Assembly (NCBI RefSeq): GCF_024206475.1
Contig: NZ_JAMBPR010000059.1
Coordinates: 1 to 57,109 of the forward strand
Direction: 5' to 3'
Source of the DNA: Paraburkholderia sp. CNPSo 3274
Lineage (GTDB): Bacteria; Pseudomonadota; Gammaproteobacteria; Burkholderiales; Burkholderiaceae
DNA length: 57,109 nucleotides
Under the pieces are notes generated by a model. It was not told where the DNA came from. It did not search any database and was given only the letters and a program-made list of their open reading frames with translations. Of this stretch, positions 56,859 to 57,109 are shown piece by piece. Both the position numbers and the translations under genes were made by a program. Positions within the stretch are counted from its first letter, which is position 1. Each line of letters starts with the position of its first letter.

Positions 56859-57109
56859 TCACATGTTCGGATAGTTCGGGCCGCCGCCACCTTCCGGCGT
56901 GACCCACACGATGTTCTGCGTCGGGTCCTTGATGTCGCAGGTCTTGCAGTGCACGCAGTTCTGCGCGTTGATCTGCAAGCGGTCGCTGCCGTCGTCGTTC
57001 TTCATGAACTCGTACACCGCGGCCGGGCAGAAGCGCGCTTCGGGGCCCGCGTAGGTGCGCAGGTTCACGTTCACGGGTACGCTCGCGTCCTTGAGCGTGA
57101 GGTGCGCCG
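56859..57109 (-). CDS. Electron-transfer flavoprotein-ubiquinone oxidoreductase, C-terminal part
   Basis: The frame is open to the window edge, giving the last 83 residues. It ends with the 4Fe-4S ferredoxin-like segment: FCPAAVYEF, then CVHCKTCDIKDPTQNIVWV and the C-terminal GGGGPNYPNM, all diagnostic of ETF-QO, which passes electrons from acyl-CoA dehydrogenases via ETF to the quinone pool. The N-terminal FAD and quinone domains are outside the window. Confidence 0.93.
   Translation of the reverse strand, partial: AHLTLKDASVPVNVNLRTYAGPEARFCPAAVYEFMKNDDGSDRLQINAQNCVHCKTCDIKDPTQNIVWVTPEGGGGPNYPNM

Overview
The window is a stretch of GC-rich, densely coding chromosome from a beta-proteobacterium of the Burkholderiaceae, most likely Burkholderia, Paraburkholderia or Caballeronia. 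This is inferred from GC-biased third codon positions, the gene families present and their overall style; no 16S or other marker is present to fix the genus. About 50 protein genes are supported. I found no rRNA, tRNA or CRISPR array.

Layout. 1-245 is the 3' end of an IS3-family element, which appears to have landed in the terminator of glnS. 246-6979 carries glnS, a small serine hydrolase, a family III CoA-transferase with an IclR-like palindrome upstream, and alaS. 6993-13292 holds a LysR regulator divergent from a YbfB-type MFS transporter with a perfect palindrome between them, a Nudix hydrolase, an acyl-CoA thioesterase, an Ap4A phosphorylase/adenosine-specific kinase pair, and a fosmidomycin-resistance-type MFS pump. 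13673-15394 is a chemoreceptor with a possible sigma-28 promoter.

15468-27826 is a complete-looking myo-inositol module. One leftward unit encodes a sugar ABC transporter (binding protein, permease, ATPase), then iolC fused to an aldolase-like domain, iolD, iolE and iolB. The rightward unit encodes an RpiR-family regulator, iolG and a second inositol-type dehydrogenase. Between them two inverted repeats overlap the -35 elements of the two diverging promoters. Transport, oxidation, dehydration, ring opening, isomerisation, phosphorylation and cleavage are covered; the last enzyme, malonate-semialdehyde dehydrogenase (iolA/mmsA), is absent from the window.

27939-37525 is mostly housekeeping: a TusA-like protein, galU, valS (with an unusual four-cysteine insert), a uvrD-type helicase, an MTA/SAH nucleosidase and prpE. 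37738-38373 is an orphan homologue of [NiFe]-hydrogenase maturation proteases. By hand alignment it has lost all three nickel ligands, and an FNR/Anr box sits upstream at class II promoter geometry; this is the most unusual item in the window. 38655-44742 is an Aae-type aromatic-acid efflux operon (outer-membrane factor, FUSC pump, DUF1656 protein, membrane-fusion protein) with a divergent LysR regulator.

44905-57109 contains a 47-residue putative membrane peptide, a phosphoesterase, a D-2-hydroxyglutarate dehydrogenase-like flavoenzyme, wrbA, a YihY-type membrane protein with a C-terminal extension, an Mpo1-like protein, a sulfhydrylase gene coupled to an alpha/beta hydrolase, a CBS-domain protein, a two-domain LplT-PlsC fusion, aroC and the 3' end of an ETF-ubiquinone oxidoreductase gene.
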